This document shows positions 46,001 through 55,354 of a DNA stretch of 64,000 bases, piece after piece. This DNA comes from Bacteroidales bacterium. GTDB lineage: Bacteria; Bacteroidota; Bacteroidia; Bacteroidales; F082. The stretch's first letter is position 1, and the number at the start of each line of letters is the position of its first letter. Under the pieces are notes generated by a model, which worked only from the letters and a program-made list of their open reading frames with translations, had not been told where the DNA came from and ran no database searches. The translations under genes were made by a program, and so were the position numbers. The stretch is from NCBI GenBank assembly GCA_016291135.1, contig JAEFAE010000003.1, forward strand, positions 20,516 to 84,515, written 5' to 3'.

Positions 46001-46333
46001 ACCGACCGACACACTTTGGAGTTCAAAGTTGACACGATGGGTCTCGCCCAACTTCAAGACAAGGCGCTCCGCTTTGGCGGGAGTATAGCCGACAAAGCTG
46101 ACTTCGACCGTGTAAGGGCCACCGACTCTCATGCCTTGGATGGCATAGCGACCTTCGCTGTTGGTGGTGGTTCCGTAAACGGTACCCGAGGGGACGTGGG
46201 TTGCAATCACGGTAGCCCCTGGAAGCGGGCCGTCGGCATCGAAAATCCTACCACTGAGGTTGGAGGTCGTCACTTGTGCCATCATGGTGATGGAGGCGAC
46301 CATGGCCAGGAAAAAAGTAAGTAACTTTTTCAT
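43028..46333 (-). CDS. TonB-dependent receptor, Oar-like, with carboxypeptidase-regulatory-like N-terminal domain
   Basis: [58 protein letters not shown]; plug [42 protein letters not shown]. Confidence 0.93.
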   Translation of the reverse strand: [1101 protein letters not shown]

Positions 46334-46504
46334 AGACAATTGATTAATGTTAATAATTTAGTTAATAATAAATATTGTTATAGAAAAAAATATTCTAACT
46401 ATATTGATGTATTGTTACGAAATTTTCCGCCTTGTTTTCAAGTGCAAATATATCAAATTGCCTTGTGTTCAACTCGCTTTAGACCTTTTTAACAAAAAAA
46501 ATAA

Positions 46505-46521
46505 TCAACATGCCATGTTGA
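46505..46521. promoter_or_regulatory. Perfect 17-bp palindrome in a divergent intergenic region (putative operator)
   Basis: TCAACATG-C-CATGTTGA. Confidence 0.5.
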
Positions 46522-46535
46522 AAACTCATTTTTTC

Positions 46536-46565
46536 TTGCTCGTTAAAAAAAATTGCGTATTTTTG
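46536..46565 (+). promoter_or_regulatory. Promoter: TTG (-33), 19-nt spacer, TATTTTTG (-7)
   Basis: cTTG at 46535-46538 and TATTTTTG at 46558-46565. Confidence 0.5.
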
Positions 46566-46594
46566 TAACGTAAAACCTTATTAATACAATAGCT

Positions 46595-46963
46595 ATGAAA
46601 AAAACCTTACTCGTCGCCGTCATGAGCTTGATCATGATCGGTATGGCCGCCTGCGGTGGTGGTAAACACTCCAAGGCCTTCAACCAAACCAAGAAAATCA
46701 TCGACAACATTACCGAGTCTGTCAACAAGGCCAAAGATTGTGACGACCTTGACATGGCTGCATTCGGCATGCTGGGCATCCTCGGTGTGGAAGGCATCGA
46801 CGCCATGACCGAAGAGGAAACTCAGGCACTGTCTGAGATGACCGACAAGATGAACGAGCTCATGGAAAAGAAAAAAGCCGAATTCAATTGCAAGGATGAC
46901 GACTTTTGGGGCTCTGACGATGCGGATGACAGCTTCTTCGACGAAGAAGAAACAGAGGAATAA
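46595..46963 (+). CDS. Small lipoprotein with acidic C-terminus
   Basis: MKKTLLVAVMSLIMIGMAACGGGKHSK lipobox; tail DDDFWGSDDADDSFFDEEETEE. Confidence 0.7.
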   Translation: MKKTLLVAVMSLIMIGMAACGGGKHSKAFNQTKKIIDNITESVNKAKDCDDLDMAAFGMLGILGVEGIDAMTEEETQALSEMTDKMNELMEKKKAEFNCKDDDFWGSDDADDSFFDEEETEE

Positions 46964-46983
46964 TCCGCTAGCGAAATTGGTTT

Positions 46984-47025
46984 AATGGGGTTGGCAAGGA
47001 TTTGCCAACCCCATTGTTTTTTTTT
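46984..47025 (+). terminator. Intrinsic terminator
   Basis: AATGGGGTTGGCAA-GGAT-TTGCCAACCCCATT followed by a T-run. Confidence 0.9.
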
Positions 47026-47050
47026 ATGTCTTGGTATCAGAAAAAAGTAT

Positions 47051-47058
47051 TATCTTTG
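47051..47058 (+). promoter_or_regulatory. -7 box TATCTTTG upstream of the C10 peptidase
   Basis: cTTG at 47030-47033, 17-nt gap, TATCTTTGC. Confidence 0.45.
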
Positions 47059-47087
47059 CAGTTTATTGGATTGAATAACAGAACATC

Positions 47088-49856
47088 ATGAAAAGAATTC
47101 CATTCCTCGCCATCCTTATGCTAGTGGCTGTGAACTTGGCTTGGGCCCGTCCGATCGATCTGGAGACGGCGCGTAAGGCCGGAAAGCAGTTTGTGCTCAC
47201 CTCTTTTAATAACCTTCGTCAGGACCCTGAACTCAAGTGGGTCCATACCGGCTCCTCGGCCCGTGGAGAGGATTGCTTTTATGTATTCGATGTAGATCAA
47301 AGTGGATTTGTCATCATCTCCGCCGACGACCGTTTCCGTCCTTTGGTGGGCTATTCCGACGAGGGCGTTTTCGAAACCGGGAATCCTTCTCCGGAACTGA
47401 TGTTCTATTTGGACAGGATCATCGAAGCCCGCACGAGTCCGGAGGCGGTGTTGCCCGAGGATGCGGCCGCCGACTGGGAGGCGCTGTTGTCGGGAAAGAA
47501 GCTGCGTTCGCGCAACGGCGGCCGGGGAGCACATTTCCTTGTCGAGACCACCTGGAACCAGGATGCGCCATACAACCTGTATGCCCCTGAAGCCAATGGC
47601 GGTCCTGGGGGACGCTGCTATGCTGGTTGTGTCGCCACGGCGATGTCGCAGGTGATGAAGTTCTGGGATCATCCGGCCACGGGCACGGGGAGCCATGGTT
47701 ACTACAGCTCGTACGGCTACCTTTCAGCCAATTTTGGCCAGACCAGCTACCAATGGGACCGCATGCCGAACCATTTGAGCAACAACAGCTCCGATGAAGA
47801 GGTTGCCGCCATCGCCTTGTTGATGTATCACTGCGGCGTTGCAGTCAATATGTCGTATTCGCCCAGCGGAAGCGGTGCCTTTTCCGACGATGTTCCGGAT
47901 GCCATCCAAGACTATTTCTCCTATACCACGCATACCGATCGCGCCTATCGCGACCAATATACGCTCCACCAATGGCAGAACAAGCTCAAGGAGCAGTTCG
48001 ACCTCGGCTGGCCGGTGTACTATGGCGGATACAGCGAAACGGGCGGCCATGCCTTTGTTTGCGACGGCTACGACGACAACGACCTCTTCCACTATAACTG
48101 GGGTTGGGGCGGAAGTCAGGACGGCTGGTTTGTGATCGATGAGATCGACTATGCCAATTGGGCCTCGGCGGTTTTCAATTTCGTTCCCGCCCATGTGTAT
48201 ACCTACATGCCGCAGCCGCCGACGGCTTTTTCGGTGGAGTCATTGGGTGACACCGAGTTCACGGCGGTGCTGTCGTGGACCAATCCTTCCCAAACCATCC
48301 ATGGCAACAACATCGACGTGCTGGAAAAGATGGTCTTGACCCGCAATGGCCAGGTAATCCAAACCTTTGAGAACGTGGCACCTGGTGAAACGATGACCTT
48401 TACCGACCATTACCTTCCGTCGGTGGTGGACTATGCCGTGTATGCGGTCAGCCATGACGCCCGTGGCGCCGCGGCGGTGTCGCGCGGTGTTGCCTTGGGG
48501 CCTTCTACGGCTTGGACGGTGGAGATGTCGGCTCCCGATTCCGAAGGTTGGACGGGAGGCTACATCTCGGTGGTGGACGTCATGGGGGTGGAGGTTGCCC
48601 AACTGAAGCCCAATGGTGAATCGCAAACGGTGAACCTGACCATGCCTTTGGGCTTGGTCTCCTTCTATTGGAACGCCGCTGCCCAGGTGCTGGATCCCCT
48701 TCGTTTCGACATCTACGATGCGGATGGAAACCGGATGACCGGTTTCGAGGGCAACTCCCAAAACATGAAGCCGGGACTTTTCTATCAGGTGTCCAATGCC
48801 GGAACGGCTCCGACCTTTGTTTCGGCGCCCCGCAACGTGCGGGCCAGCTTCCGGAACAACGACGTGCTGATCCAATGGGAAAGCGACGAGGTGCCGCAGG
48901 CGTATTTCGTTTATCGTGACGGCGTCTTGTATGATTTGGTCCACGAGAACACCTATCTGGACGACCAGGTTTCCGGTACCTTCCACCATTATTATGTCAC
49001 CGCATTCAACGGGGTGGTGGAATCGGATCCTTCCGAGACCTGCAACATCCAACCGTCCTCCACCTTCCCGGCGCCGTCCAACCTCCGTTGCGAGATTGTC
49101 AACCAAAACCGGGTGAAGATCCTTTGGGATGCTCCCCAGACGGACGAAGAGGTGGTCTACATCCTGTACCGCCGTACCAAGGGCGCTCCGTTCCGTTCTT
49201 TCAAAACAGCAGGATCGACCAGTTATACCTACAACATTATGGTGACTCCATGGGATATCTATGACATCGCCGTGACGGCAGTCTATGACGATGGGGAGTC
49301 CGCCTACGCTTCCACGCAGCTGGATCCGGAAAAGTGCTATCTGGAACTCAACAAGACCTTGATTCCGCTTCATGTGGGATGCGATGTCATGGAAGAAGGG
49401 GTGACTGTGAATTGGATGCCTGCCATCATGGCGGATCGCTATGCCCTCTATCGCAACGGAGTGCTGTTGACCGACCAGCTTGTGGAACCCACGTATTTCG
49501 ATGCCACCGCCGTGCATGGACAAGCGTACCGCTACCAGGTGCGAGGAATCAACAACTACATGGTGTCGAATGCATCCAATACCGCCGTTGTGGACTGGGC
49601 ATCGGAACAAGTTGACGACTTGGTGACGGAAGCGCAGGTGACGGTTTCACCCAACCCGGTTTCCGACCAGTTGCAGGTGTCGGCGCCTGGCTTGAGCGCA
49701 GTGACGGTCTACAACCAGATGGGCCAGCAGTTGCTGCACCAAGCGTCGGCTTCGGCTGCCATGCGTCTGGATGTTTCATCCATGGCAACGGGCGTTTATT
49801 TCCTGCACGTCGTTTCCGATGCGGGCGTAACGGTGGTGAAGTTCGTCAGACAATGA
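47088..49856 (+). CDS. Secreted C10 (streptopain-like) cysteine peptidase with Fn3-like domains and T9SS sorting domain
   Basis: Catalytic GGRCYAGCVATAMSQVMKFWDHP; GHAFVCDGYDDNDLFHYNWGWGG; VSPNPVSDQLQV...GVYFLHVVSDAGVTVVKFVRQ. Confidence 0.92.
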   Translation: MKRIPFLAILMLVAVNLAWARPIDLETARKAGKQFVLTSFNNLRQDPELKWVHTGSSARGEDCFYVFDVDQSGFVIISADDRFRPLVGYSDEGVFETGNPSPELMFYLDRIIEARTSPEAVLPEDAAADWEALLSGKKLRSRNGGRGAHFLVETTWNQDAPYNLYAPEANGGPGGRCYAGCVATAMSQVMKFWDHPATGTGSHGYYSSYGYLSANFGQTSYQWDRMPNHLSNNSSDEEVAAIALLMYHCGVAVNMSYSPSGSGAFSDDVPDAIQDYFSYTTHTDRAYRDQYTLHQWQNKLKEQFDLGWPVYYGGYSETGGHAFVCDGYDDNDLFHYNWGWGGSQDGWFVIDEIDYANWASAVFNFVPAHVYTYMPQPPTAFSVESLGDTEFTAVLSWTNPSQTIHGNNIDVLEKMVLTRNGQVIQTFENVAPGETMTFTDHYLPSVVDYAVYAVSHDARGAAAVSRGVALGPSTAWTVEMSAPDSEGWTGGYISVVDVMGVEVAQLKPNGESQTVNLTMPLGLVSFYWNAAAQVLDPLRFDIYDADGNRMTGFEGNSQNMKPGLFYQVSNAGTAPTFVSAPRNVRASFRNNDVLIQWESDEVPQAYFVYRDGVLYDLVHENTYLDDQVSGTFHHYYVTAFNGVVESDPSETCNIQPSSTFPAPSNLRCEIVNQNRVKILWDAPQTDEEVVYILYRRTKGAPFRSFKTAGSTSYTYNIMVTPWDIYDIAVTAVYDDGESAYASTQLDPEKCYLELNKTLIPLHVGCDVMEEGVTVNWMPAIMADRYALYRNGVLLTDQLVEPTYFDATAVHGQAYRYQVRGINNYMVSNASNTAVVDWASEQVDDLVTEAQVTVSPNPVSDQLQVSAPGLSAVTVYNQMGQQLLHQASASAAMRLDVSSMATGVYFLHVVSDAGVTVVKFVRQ

Positions 49857-49860
49857 CCGT

Positions 49861-52449
49861 TTAGCGGTTGATCAGGGTCTTCCGCTTGAGGACCCCTTCC
49901 TTCGTGTTTATTCTAAGGAGATAGCATCCCGTTTTCAGGGGAGCGCTTTCCAAAGCCTCAAGGCTCGGCAACGTAAGGAGGCGCTGCCCGAGGAGGGTAT
50001 ATACCTCCACCGTTTGGATGTTCGCTTCGTTGAAGGGAAGCTCGTCTACGGCCAAGGTCCTCCTGAGGGTGAGCCCGACCACACTGTCGCCCGCTGGGGT
50101 GGGGTAGGCCGTGGTGTAGTATCCTGGCTCTTGGAGCGGCCGCCCGTTGAACCAGTAGGTCTGGCCTTCGGCAATCTCCGCTTCGATGAGGGTGAGGGAG
50201 GCGTTGCTCTCATAGACGCCGATGTCGACCCGTTCGCATTGGACCCGTGGCTGGCCGTCGAGGTCGGTGGCATAGCTGGCAGTGCCCGGTTTGCCTCGGT
50301 TGAGACAGATGCTCCGGCTACCCGTCTTCCATGTGGCTTCGGCGAAGGCGGCACCCGCTCCTTGGGCAGGTTGTTCAAAACGGACAAAGACCCCGGGCTC
50401 CTCTCCGTTGTTCGCTTCGGGCAGGTCGATGTTTTCTTCGCCTTCAGCACCGCCTTGGATGGCGCAGTAGCTGAACTGGCAAGGGCCTTCGTATTGGTTG
50501 GCTTGTTGTTGTGCCATGTTGCCCCAGAGGATGCAGCTTTGATAGCGGATCTGGGGATCTTCGTTAAAGGCGCCGCCACTAGACGAAACGGCTTCGTTCA
50601 TCACGACGGTGCAGTTGTGGAGCTGGATTTTTCCTCGGGCGTACAGCCCGCCGCCGTCTTGGGCGGTGTTGTTGCTGATGAGACATCCCTTCAGTTGGGT
50701 GGTGGCGCTGTTGTACAGGTAGATGCCGCCGCCTCGGGTGGAGGCTTGGTTGTTGCTGATGATGCAGTTCGTCAGGGTGCTGTTGCTGCGGTCGCAGATG
50801 CCGCCGCCCATGGAGGCGCTATTGCCTTGGATCGTGCAATGGAGGAGGCTCACCGTGTTGTTGTTGCCGTTGGAATTGATGTACACCCCGCCGCCAAACG
50901 CATTGGTTTGGTTGTTCCGTATGGTGCAGTGGGAGAGGGTGACAAAGCCGTTCAGGTAGGCACCCGATCCGGATCCCGAGAACCCGTTCTGTAGTACGAA
51001 GCCGTCCCAAAGCGCCATGGTGGAGGCCGTGCCTGCTGCATCCTGGTTCAATACACGGCGAATGCCTTGACCGTCGAGGATGGTGGCATGGTTGACGAAG
51101 TCGCGTTGGCTGAGGTCGAAATCGGCCGGTTCGTCACCGTTGAAACTGCCGTATACCTTGTTGCTGGCCGAGATGTAGAAGGCGTTTTCCATATCGGTGG
51201 TGTCGCCGTAATAGGTGCCTTGCTTCACCCAGATTCGCGTGTTTCCACCGCTCGAAAGGAAGGTGGCATATTCCAGGTGTCGGGTGGCATTGCTCCAGGA
51301 GGAGCCGTTTCCTTCGCCCTCGGCGCTGACGTAGATGATGCCGTTGTCGTCGGCACGGATGTCCATGGGGACCATGTTGAAAACGGCTGCTTGGCCGTTT
51401 GAATAGCCGTTCACGTCGTAGAGGGAGTAGTTGGCGTCGCCGCTGCCACTCCATCCGAAGTTGAAATGGAAGAGGTCGTTGTTGTCGTAGCCGTCGCAAA
51501 CAAAGGCGTGGCCTACCGAGCTCGAAGCACCGGAGTAGTAGAGGGGGTGACCTTGGTCGAGGTCGACCTTGAGCAGGGCGATCCAATCCGCCTCGCTGTA
51601 GTTTCTCTTTTCGCGGTACTTGGCGCCGCAATAGCCGAAGTAGGAATGCGCGGCCTTCTCGACGTCATGGGATTGCGCCCCACTGCCGTCGGTGCCGTAG
51701 TTCATGTTGACGCTGACGCCGCAATGGTACATCAAGGTGGCCACCGCGTCGTTATGGGTCCAGAGTTCTTCGGGCATCTGGTCCCAGTGGTAGGTGGTGG
51801 CCCCGAAGTCGGCACTCTGTACGCCGTATTCGGCATGGGTGTAAGTGTGCGAGCCGAAGCCTTGGGCGGGATGGTTCCAGTATTTCATCACCTGTGCCAT
51901 GGCGGTGGCGACACAGCCGGTATAGACATGGCCGCAAGGGCCGCTGCCCCACCAGCCGCCGTGACCTTCGGGACAGTATTCGTTGTAGTAACAACCTTGG
52001 TCCCAGTGGGTGCTGACCAGGGCGTCGACCGAAGTGTTGCTTCGGGCCGGGAAACGGCCCGAGAGCGCTTCGTCCCATTGCCGCTGCACTTCAGGCTCGG
52101 GTTGCAGGCCTTTCTCCTCGGCGTATTGGATCATGTCGCGGTAATGCTGGATCCACCAGACGAAGTTGTCGGGCGCCCCTTCCAACGAGGGGAAGGTGCC
52201 TTGGTTGGACCACGCCAACACCGGTGGGAGAACCATGTTGCCTGAAACAATAATAAATCCTTGATTATCAACGTTATATATATAGATGTCCTCATCGGAT
52301 ACCAAACGAAGCTCCGAAGTGCGGTCCAGGTTGCGGGATTGGACGAACGACTGGGCGGTTTTGCGGGCCAAGGTTTCGTCGAGACGGGTCTGTGCGGGGA
52401 GGAGGGAGGAGCAGAGCAGTAAAGTGAGCAGGAACAGGCGGTTTTTCAT
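49861..52449 (-). CDS. Secreted C10 cysteine peptidase with parallel beta-helix region and T9SS sorting domain
   Basis: CGHVYTGCVATAMAQVMKYWNHP; GHAFVCDGYDNNDLFHFNFGWSG; beta-helix repeats (NNQTNAFGGGVYINS, GNSASMGGGICDRS, NNQASTRGGGIYLYN); C-terminal VEVYTLLGQRLL...GCYLLRINTKEGVLKRKTLINR. Confidence 0.92.
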   Translation of the reverse strand: MKNRLFLLTLLLCSSLLPAQTRLDETLARKTAQSFVQSRNLDRTSELRLVSDEDIYIYNVDNQGFIIVSGNMVLPPVLAWSNQGTFPSLEGAPDNFVWWIQHYRDMIQYAEEKGLQPEPEVQRQWDEALSGRFPARSNTSVDALVSTHWDQGCYYNEYCPEGHGGWWGSGPCGHVYTGCVATAMAQVMKYWNHPAQGFGSHTYTHAEYGVQSADFGATTYHWDQMPEELWTHNDAVATLMYHCGVSVNMNYGTDGSGAQSHDVEKAAHSYFGYCGAKYREKRNYSEADWIALLKVDLDQGHPLYYSGASSSVGHAFVCDGYDNNDLFHFNFGWSGSGDANYSLYDVNGYSNGQAAVFNMVPMDIRADDNGIIYVSAEGEGNGSSWSNATRHLEYATFLSSGGNTRIWVKQGTYYGDTTDMENAFYISASNKVYGSFNGDEPADFDLSQRDFVNHATILDGQGIRRVLNQDAAGTASTMALWDGFVLQNGFSGSGSGAYLNGFVTLSHCTIRNNQTNAFGGGVYINSNGNNNTVSLLHCTIQGNSASMGGGICDRSNSTLTNCIISNNQASTRGGGIYLYNSATTQLKGCLISNNTAQDGGGLYARGKIQLHNCTVVMNEAVSSSGGAFNEDPQIRYQSCILWGNMAQQQANQYEGPCQFSYCAIQGGAEGEENIDLPEANNGEEPGVFVRFEQPAQGAGAAFAEATWKTGSRSICLNRGKPGTASYATDLDGQPRVQCERVDIGVYESNASLTLIEAEIAEGQTYWFNGRPLQEPGYYTTAYPTPAGDSVVGLTLRRTLAVDELPFNEANIQTVEVYTLLGQRLLTLPSLEALESAPLKTGCYLLRINTKEGVLKRKTLINR

Positions 52450-52511
52450 CGGTAAATGCTTTTTGTTCAAAGAAATTTTGCGCAAAGTTACAATTATTCA
52501 GAAATAAATTG

Positions 52512-52519
52512 TACTTTTG
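52512..52519 (+). promoter_or_regulatory. -7 box TACTTTTG upstream of thrS
   Basis: TACTTTTGC, 26 nt before ATG 52546. Confidence 0.4.
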
Positions 52520-52545
52520 CACGCATTTTTATAAACGGATTCGAC

Positions 52546-54486
52546 ATGATCAAAATAACCTTCCCTGACCAGAGTGTCAGACAGTATGAAGCCGGTGTCA
52601 CCCCGCTTGACATCGCCAAGAGTTTGAGCGAGGGTTTGGCTCGTAACGTCCTCGCTGCCAACGTCAACGGCATGAAGTGGGACGCCACCCGACCCATCCA
52701 TGAAGATGCCACCGTCCAGCTTTACACTTGGAACGATCCCGAGGGCAAGGCCGCGATGTGGCATTCCTCGGCCCACTTGATGGCTGCCGCCATCGAGGCG
52801 CTGTATCCGGGGGTCAAGTTCGGCATCGGCCCCGCCGTGGACAACGGTTTCTATTATGACATCGATACGGGTGACCTTACCCTGACCGAGGCCGACCTCG
52901 CCAATATCGAGAAGAAGATGCTCGAGTTGGCTCGCGAGAAGGAAACCTTCGAGCGGGTGGAAGTCAGCAAGGCGGACGCCCTCAAATACTTCACCGAAAA
53001 GGGCGATCCCTACAAGGTGGAGCTGATCAACGACCTCGAAGACGGAACCATTACCTATTATCGGAACGGCAACTTCACCGATCTTTGCCGTGGTCCCCAC
53101 ATCCCCAATACGAGCTTCATCAAGGCGGTGAAGCTGACTTCGCTGGCCGGTGCCTATTGGCGTGGCGACGAAAAGCGCAAGCAACTCACCCGCGTTTACG
53201 GCATCACCTTCCCGAAGCAAAAGGAACTGGAAGAGTACCTGGTGCTGCTGGAAGAAGCCAAGAAGCGCGACCACCGCAAGCTCGGCCGTGAGCTGGAACT
53301 GTTCATGTTCAGCGACATGGTGGGCAAGGGCCTCCCGATCTGGCTGCCCAAAGGCACGGAGCTGCGTCTCCGCTTGCAGGACTACCTGACCAAGATCCAG
53401 AAAGAATATGGTTATGAGCAGGTGATCACCCCCCATATCGGTGGCAAGCAACTCTATGTCACTTCCGGCCACTGGGATCACTACGGTGCCGACAGCTTCC
53501 GCCCGATCACCACGCCCGAAGAAGGCGAGGAGTACCTGCTGAAGCCCATGAACTGCCCGCATCACTGCATGATCTTCAAGAACAAGCCGCGTTCCTATAA
53601 GGACCTCCCGTTCCGCTGCGCCGAATTCGGCACCGTTTATCGCTACGAGCAGAGCGGCGAGCTCCATGGACTTACCCGTGTGCGTTCCTTCACCCAAGAC
53701 GACGCCCATATCTTCTGCCGTCCCGACCAGGTGAAAGAGGAGTTCATCCGCGTGATGGAGATCATCGAGATCATCTTCAAGGCATTGAACTTCACGAACT
53801 TCGAAGCGCAGATTTCGTTGCGCGACCCCAACGACCATGAGAAGTATGTGGGAACCGACGAGAACTGGGCCAAGGCTGAAGCCGCCATTCAGGAGGCCTG
53901 TGAGGAAAAGGGTTTGCCGGCTCATGTGGAGTATGGTGAGGCCGCCTTCTACGGACCCAAGCTGGACTTCATGGTCAAGGATGCCCTCGGCCGTAAGTGG
54001 CAGCTGGGTACCATCCAGGTGGACTACAACCTGCCGGAGCGTTTCGACCTCAGCTACATCGGTGCCGACAACGAGAAGCATCGTCCTGTGATGGTGCACC
54101 GCGCCCCCTTCGGCTCCATGGAGCGTTTTGTGGCCGTGCTGCTTGAGCACTGCGCCGGTGAGTTCCCGCTGTGGCTGGCTCCCGACCAGGTGATCATCCT
54201 CCCGGTGAGCGAAAAATACATGAATTTTGCACAAAATGTGCAATCGTATCTGAAAAAGTGCGATATTCGCACCCTCATTGACGAGCGCAACGAGAAGATC
54301 GGCCGCAAGATCCGCGATGCCGAAATGAAGAAATACCCCTACATGGTCATCGTGGGCGAGAAGGAAGAGGCTGAAAACGGCGTCTCCGTCAGGGCACACG
54401 GCCAAGTGGACCTCGGTTCGATGGGGCTTGAGGCGTTTGCCAAGATGATCAACGAGAAAGTGAAAGAAGAACAAAGCGTCCGTTGA
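52546..54486 (+). CDS. thrS: Threonyl-tRNA synthetase
   Basis: [24 protein letters not shown] (TGS), [49 protein letters not shown]. Confidence 0.98.
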   Translation: MIKITFPDQSVRQYEAGVTPLDIAKSLSEGLARNVLAANVNGMKWDATRPIHEDATVQLYTWNDPEGKAAMWHSSAHLMAAAIEALYPGVKFGIGPAVDNGFYYDIDTGDLTLTEADLANIEKKMLELAREKETFERVEVSKADALKYFTEKGDPYKVELINDLEDGTITYYRNGNFTDLCRGPHIPNTSFIKAVKLTSLAGAYWRGDEKRKQLTRVYGITFPKQKELEEYLVLLEEAKKRDHRKLGRELELFMFSDMVGKGLPIWLPKGTELRLRLQDYLTKIQKEYGYEQVITPHIGGKQLYVTSGHWDHYGADSFRPITTPEEGEEYLLKPMNCPHHCMIFKNKPRSYKDLPFRCAEFGTVYRYEQSGELHGLTRVRSFTQDDAHIFCRPDQVKEEFIRVMEIIEIIFKALNFTNFEAQISLRDPNDHEKYVGTDENWAKAEAAIQEACEEKGLPAHVEYGEAAFYGPKLDFMVKDALGRKWQLGTIQVDYNLPERFDLSYIGADNEKHRPVMVHRAPFGSMERFVAVLLEHCAGEFPLWLAPDQVIILPVSEKYMNFAQNVQSYLKKCDIRTLIDERNEKIGRKIRDAEMKKYPYMVIVGEKEEAENGVSVRAHGQVDLGSMGLEAFAKMINEKVKEEQSVR

Positions 54487-54531
54487 CGTATATTAATATA
54501 GGTGTTTAATCAAATATAGGAGATCACAACC

Positions 54532-55098
54532 ATAGCACAGCTTCCAAACAGAGGAAACAACGCGCCGAGAAACAACAAGAAAGGCGACGACCAACATCGG
54601 ATCAATGAAGAGATCAAGGCTCCGATGGTGAGATTGGTCGGTGAAGGCATTGAAACCAACATCTATCCCGTAAAAGAGGCGCTTCGCATTGCCGAAAGCC
54701 TGGGGATGGACCTGGTGGAGATATCACCCGATTCCAATCCCCCGGTCTGCAAGGCCATGGACTACAAGAAGTTCATCTTCGACCAGAAGAAGAAGCAGAA
54801 GGAGATCAAGGCCAATGCCAGCAAGGTGGTGGTCAAGGAAATCCGCCTGGGCCCCCAAACCGACGACCATGACTTCGAGTTCAAGCTCAATCATGCCAAA
54901 CGGTTTCTCCAGGACGGCAACAAGGTGAGGGTGGAGGTGCTCTTCAGGGGACGTTCCATCGTCTACAAGGACCAAGGCGAGATTATGCTGCTGCGGTTTG
55001 CACAGGAGCTCGAGGAGTTCGGCAAGGTGGAGATGATGCCCAAGTTGGAAGGCAAGCGCATGATGATCATGATTGCTCCTAAAACACTCAAGAAATAA
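54532..55098 (+). CDS. infC: Translation initiation factor IF-3, likely AUA start
   Basis: In-frame IAQLPNRGNNAPRNNKKGDDQHRINEEIKAPMVRLVGEGIETNIYPVKEALRIAESLGMDLVEISP; AGGAG at 54518-54522; no ATG/GTG/TTG between in-frame TAG 54517 and ATG 54625. Confidence 0.85.
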   Translation: MAQLPNRGNNAPRNNKKGDDQHRINEEIKAPMVRLVGEGIETNIYPVKEALRIAESLGMDLVEISPDSNPPVCKAMDYKKFIFDQKKKQKEIKANASKVVVKEIRLGPQTDDHDFEFKLNHAKRFLQDGNKVRVEVLFRGRSIVYKDQGEIMLLRFAQELEEFGKVEMMPKLEGKRMMIMIAPKTLKK

Positions 55099-55136
55099 GA
55101 TCACTCATTTTTAACTGTTAAAAATAAAATTGTAAG

Positions 55137-55331
55137 ATGCCAAAAATGAAGTCCAAGTCCGGAGCCAAAAAACGTTTTGAATTGACGGGCACCGGCAAAA
55201 TCAAAAGGAAGCATGCCTACCATGGCCACATTCTGACCAAGAAGAGCCAGAAGAGAAAACGCAATCTGGATCACACCGCCATCGTCGAGAAAGCGGATGA
55301 GAAGGTCGTCAAACAAATGCTTCAGCTGTAA
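55137..55331 (+). CDS. rpmI: 50S ribosomal protein L35
   Basis: [50 protein letters not shown]. Confidence 0.98.
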   Translation: MPKMKSKSGAKKRFELTGTGKIKRKHAYHGHILTKKSQKRKRNLDHTAIVEKADEKVVKQMLQL

Positions 55332-55354
55332 TTATTAATTGTTTAACCTTTGTC

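Noticed and set aside
52498-54474. 658-aa ORF antisense to thrS
   Set aside because: Mirrors the whole thrS gene; thrS is unambiguous and the antisense protein has no recognisable motifs. GC-rich codon bias produces such frames throughout the window.
54625-55098. infC starting at ATG 54625
   Set aside because: Would truncate the conserved HRINEEIKAP segment of IF3.
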